Part shown: piece after piece, positions 62,010 through 64,000 of the stretch | Numbering within the stretch: the stretch's first letter is position 1 | Layout: every line of letters starts with the position of its first letter | Assembly: GCA_023953905.1 (NCBI GenBank) | Contig: JAMLJA010000001.1 | Coordinates: 62,001 to 126,000 of the forward strand | Origin: Rhizobiaceae bacterium | GTDB lineage: Bacteria > Pseudomonadota > Alphaproteobacteria > Rhizobiales > Rhizobiaceae | DNA: 64,000 nucleotides | Reading direction: 5' to 3' | The notes under the pieces: model-generated | Told to the model about the DNA's origin: nothing | The model's input: the letters and a program-made list of their open reading frames with translations, nothing else | Databases searched by the model: none | Program-made: the position numbers and the translations under genes

Positions 62010-62144
62010 CTACTCGATTGAGTCCTCAACTGCATTGGCAGTTGCATTCACATCCTTGCCAATGCCGCGGACGGTGTTTGCGCAGGACGCGAGAAAAAGG
62101 GCGCATACGATTGCTGCCAAGGGCGCAAGACGGGCGATCTTCAT
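62010..62144 (-). CDS. entericidin-like small lipoprotein
   Basis: A 44-residue lipoprotein starting MKIARLAPLAAIVCALFLASC; the lipobox is LASC, with the mature peptide CANTVRGIGKDVNATANAVED, as in EcnA/EcnB. Entericidins are small outer- or inner-membrane lipoproteins linked to stress and bacteriolysis. The longer frame (to 62237) is not supported. It is a single copy; the Thr-Val-Arg-Gly-Ile-Gly-Lys-Asp-Val core is typical of alphaproteobacteria. Confidence 0.88.
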   Translation of the reverse strand: MKIARLAPLAAIVCALFLASCANTVRGIGKDVNATANAVEDSIE

Positions 62145-62203
62145 GAATTGTGTCTCCCAATGCGAAAATGCACAGGTGAATGCGCGAGGACCGTGAAAGT
62201 TCC

Positions 62204-62857
62204 ATGATGGGCACGACCAATCTTCAAGCAGCGACAAAAGGAAGATTGCGCGTCATCGCCTGCGGTATGTTGGCCCGTGAAATCCTGGCGATCAAAGCTG
62301 CTTACCGGCTGGATGGAATGGATCTCACTTGCCTCCCCGCCGAATTTCACTTTCACCCCGATCGCATTGTGCCCGCCATGGAGACAGCAATTCTCGAGGC
62401 CCGGGCGGCGGGCTATGAGAATGTTCTTGCAGGTTACGCGGATTGCGGAACAGGTGGCCTGCTTGACGATCTACTCGACAGGCATGGTGTGGAGCGGATC
62501 GGCGGCCCGCACTGCTTTGCCTTCTACCAGCGATTGGACGTGTTCGAGGCGTCCGGCGGGGCGGACATGCTCTGCTTCTACATGACGGACTTTCTCTGCC
62601 GGCAATTCGACGCGTTCTTCGTGCGCCCGCTTGGGCTTGATCGGCATCCCGAGCTCATCCCCGACTATTTCGGCAATTATCGCAAGTTGGTCTATCTGGC
62701 GCAGACAAATGATGCGGGACTCGACAAGGTCGCCATGTCGGCTGCAGCCATGCTCGGACTGGAATACGAACGCCGCTATACCGGCTACGGGGATCTGATC
62801 CCGGCGCTCGTTGGCGCGACCGCCCGCAACGAGCGCGGGCAAGACAGACCGCTCTGA
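62204..62857 (+). CDS. DUF1638 protein, associated with corrinoid methyltransferase systems
   Basis: A 217-residue cytoplasmic protein of DUF1638: VIACGMLAREILAIK near the start, a YADCGTGGLLDDLLDRHGVERIGGPHCFAFY core and YRKLVYLAQTNDAGLD near the end. Many Cys and His residues suggest metal or cofactor binding. DUF1638 genes often accompany mttB-corrinoid clusters, as here 0.3 kb downstream of the corrinoid gene. The start is uncertain: 62180 and 62204 are both plausible. No biochemical function is established. Confidence 0.75.
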   Translation: MMGTTNLQAATKGRLRVIACGMLAREILAIKAAYRLDGMDLTCLPAEFHFHPDRIVPAMETAILEARAAGYENVLAGYADCGTGGLLDDLLDRHGVERIGGPHCFAFYQRLDVFEASGGADMLCFYMTDFLCRQFDAFFVRPLGLDRHPELIPDYFGNYRKLVYLAQTNDAGLDKVAMSAAAMLGLEYERRYTGYGDLIPALVGATARNERGQDRPL

Positions 62858-62977
62858 TTGCTGGTGACGGCACGCCGAGATTGCCAGAGTGCGTTGTATT
62901 CTGAGATACAGGGCACGCCTCCTTATATCGGCCATGCTATGAAGTCAGTCCGAAGCGAGAGAGTGGGAAACAGACAA

Positions 62978-63559
62978 ATGAGCTATGTGCGAAAGTTGGC
63001 CGCGACCATCGTCGCAGTCCTGGCGGTGTCGCCTGCAATCGCCGATGGCGTGGTGCAAAAGCTGATTACGCCAGCAGATCGCATGCGGCTGGAAAATTAT
63101 GCCAAAACGCGGCAAATCGCGCTTTCGGAAGCGCGCAGCGGCGGCGATCCTGCGGAATTCTCCCGGCTGGAAGAAGCTCTGGGCAAGCCGATAAAGCCGT
63201 TCACTGGCTTCGACATGACCGGAAATTGGCAGTGTCGCACGACCAAGGTCGGGGGGTTGCTGCCGCTGGTCGTTTATGACTGGTTCAAGTGTCGCGTCAC
63301 CGATGACGGATCGGGATGGAAACTTGAAAAGATCAGTGGCTCGCAGCGCACGACCGGTCGCTTCTATGACGAGAGCGCCAAGCGTCTGATCTATCTGGGG
63401 ACCGGGTATGTGAACAACGACAAGCCGCAGCCATATGCGAGCGGCCCCGACACAGATCAGGTGGGATACGCTTTTCGCACCGGAGCAAAGGAATGGCGCG
63501 TAGAGTTTCCAGCACCGCGCTATGAATCGAAGCTCGACATTCTCGAATTTCGTCGCTGA
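62978..63559 (+). CDS. secreted DUF4893-like protein
   Basis: A 193-residue protein with a signal peptide of about 22 residues (VRKLAATIVAVLAVSPAIA). The mature part contains TGFDMTGNWQCRTTKVGGLLPLVVYDWFKC, with two Cys that could form a disulphide, and RTTGRFYDESAKRLIYLGTGYVN, which fit DUF4893. It is predicted periplasmic; function unknown. The ATG at 62978 is chosen because it starts a classic signal; the longer frame to 62858 would bury it. Confidence 0.8.
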   Translation: MSYVRKLAATIVAVLAVSPAIADGVVQKLITPADRMRLENYAKTRQIALSEARSGGDPAEFSRLEEALGKPIKPFTGFDMTGNWQCRTTKVGGLLPLVVYDWFKCRVTDDGSGWKLEKISGSQRTTGRFYDESAKRLIYLGTGYVNNDKPQPYASGPDTDQVGYAFRTGAKEWRVEFPAPRYESKLDILEFRR

Positions 63560-63687
63560 GGCTATCGCTTCGGAATACGGCCAAGACGTCAGCCACGCGC
63601 GAGAACTTTTTCCGTCATCAAGACTTAACGGCTGATGGCAACAATAGTACGTCGCGCACTGCGCGACGGTTTGAGGCAATGGACCAA

Positions 63688-64000
63688 TAATGGCCGGATT
63701 GGACGAGGGGGACATCGAGGTGCGGCGCAAGCCGCGTCGTCTGTCGCGCCTCTTCGCGCAGATGCTGGAAGAAAACAGCGGCCCCGTTTCGCTCAGAACA
63801 ATCCGTGATTCGCTCGGCGACCGCGGGTTCGCCGGTCTGCTCGTCTTCTTCGGTGCGCTGAACATGATCCCTCTGCCACCGCCCGCTTCCGCCTTTCTTG
63901 GACTGCCGCTTATCATCATTTCCGCGCAGATGGCCTATGGCAGCGAGCGCGCATGGCTGCCGAAGTTTCTGATCGACAGATCGATATCGCCTGAACAGTT
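63688..64000 (+). CDS. exoD: ExoD-family membrane protein, C-terminal part outside window
   Basis: The frame opens at the ATG at 63688 and runs off the right edge (104 codons seen). The N-terminal ~45 residues are basic and soluble (MAGLDEGDIEVRRKPRR), followed by two membrane helices, GLLVFFGALNMIPLPPPASA and GLPLIIISAQMAYG. This is the ExoD pattern (exopolysaccharide synthesis/alkali tolerance in rhizobia). GAGG lies at 63671-63674. The role in exopolysaccharide is known for ExoD from Sinorhizobium only. Confidence 0.8.

Noticed and set aside
1..64000. CRISPR arrays, insertion sequences, tRNA or rRNA genes, phage genes
   Set aside because: No repeat-spacer pattern, transposase, integrase, cloverleaf or rRNA segment was recognised anywhere in the window.

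Overview
The window reads as chromosomal DNA of an alphaproteobacterium of the order Hyphomicrobiales (Rhizobiales), most likely near Mesorhizobium/Nitratireductor/Aquamicrobium (Phyllobacteriaceae). The evidence is a rhizobial-type nuo operon with a long NuoE tail, an Lrp-type PutR divergent from PutA, the acpXL very-long-chain lipid A cluster, several non-pyrrolysine MttB homologues, and uniformly high GC with GTG/TTG starts and stop-start overlaps. No phage, IS element, CRISPR array, tRNA or rRNA was seen; the window looks like core plus metabolic-accessory chromosome.

Layout. 1-4073 (minus): start of the complex I operon nuoA-B-C-(small membrane ORF)-D-(possible tiny ORF)-E, with nuoE running off the left edge. 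4484-14598: AlkX/YcaQ-type DNA glycosylase, sugar kinase, putR/putA, aldose epimerase, succinate-semialdehyde dehydrogenase, AEC transporter. 14809-20333: a phosphatase, then acpXL-fabF2XL-fabF1XL-adh-lpxXL for the C28-type lipid A chain. 20330-24881 (minus): SoeABC-like molybdoenzyme. 25015-32042: L,D-transpeptidase, M20 peptidase and a complete dipeptide-type ABC importer with fused ATPases. 32052-38122: TerB-like protein, TSUP permease, AraC regulator, VOC protein, isobutyryl-CoA dehydrogenase and mmsB (valine catabolism), a structured-RNA candidate, and a CMD protein. 38174-44135: aminotransferase, then MttB homologue 1 with a dimethylglycine-dehydrogenase-like FAD/GcvT enzyme. 44221-50844: GT39-like protein, PhnD-like protein, fatty-acid desaturase divergent from an XRE regulator, a degenerate Deg-like protein, and a betaine-homocysteine methyltransferase. 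50892-58004: YqjI-like PadR, ArsR-SRPBCC pair, ECF sigma-VWA pair, dienelactone hydrolase, membrane adenylate cyclase. 57979-64000: ferredoxin plus cytochrome b561, MttB homologue 2 divergent from a corrinoid protein, entericidin, DUF1638, a secreted DUF4893-like protein and ExoD (truncated by the right edge).

How the genes work together. A recurring theme is methylamine/betaine one-carbon metabolism: two MttB-family methyltransferases, a corrinoid carrier, DUF1638, a dimethylglycine-dehydrogenase-like enzyme and Bmt are scattered over 23 kb and could form a dispersed aerobic demethylation route feeding methionine and folate. The most notable sequence-level observations are: a ketosynthase (FabF2XL) that has lost Cys, one His and Lys, next to an intact one (a KS/chain-length-factor-like pair); a Deg-family protein with all three triad residues replaced; a co-translated ECF sigma/VWA membrane protein pair; a multi-hairpin RNA candidate with a strong terminator at about 37.1-37.2 kb; and several palindromic operators placed on recognisable promoters (bmt, arsR, padR, desaturase/XRE).
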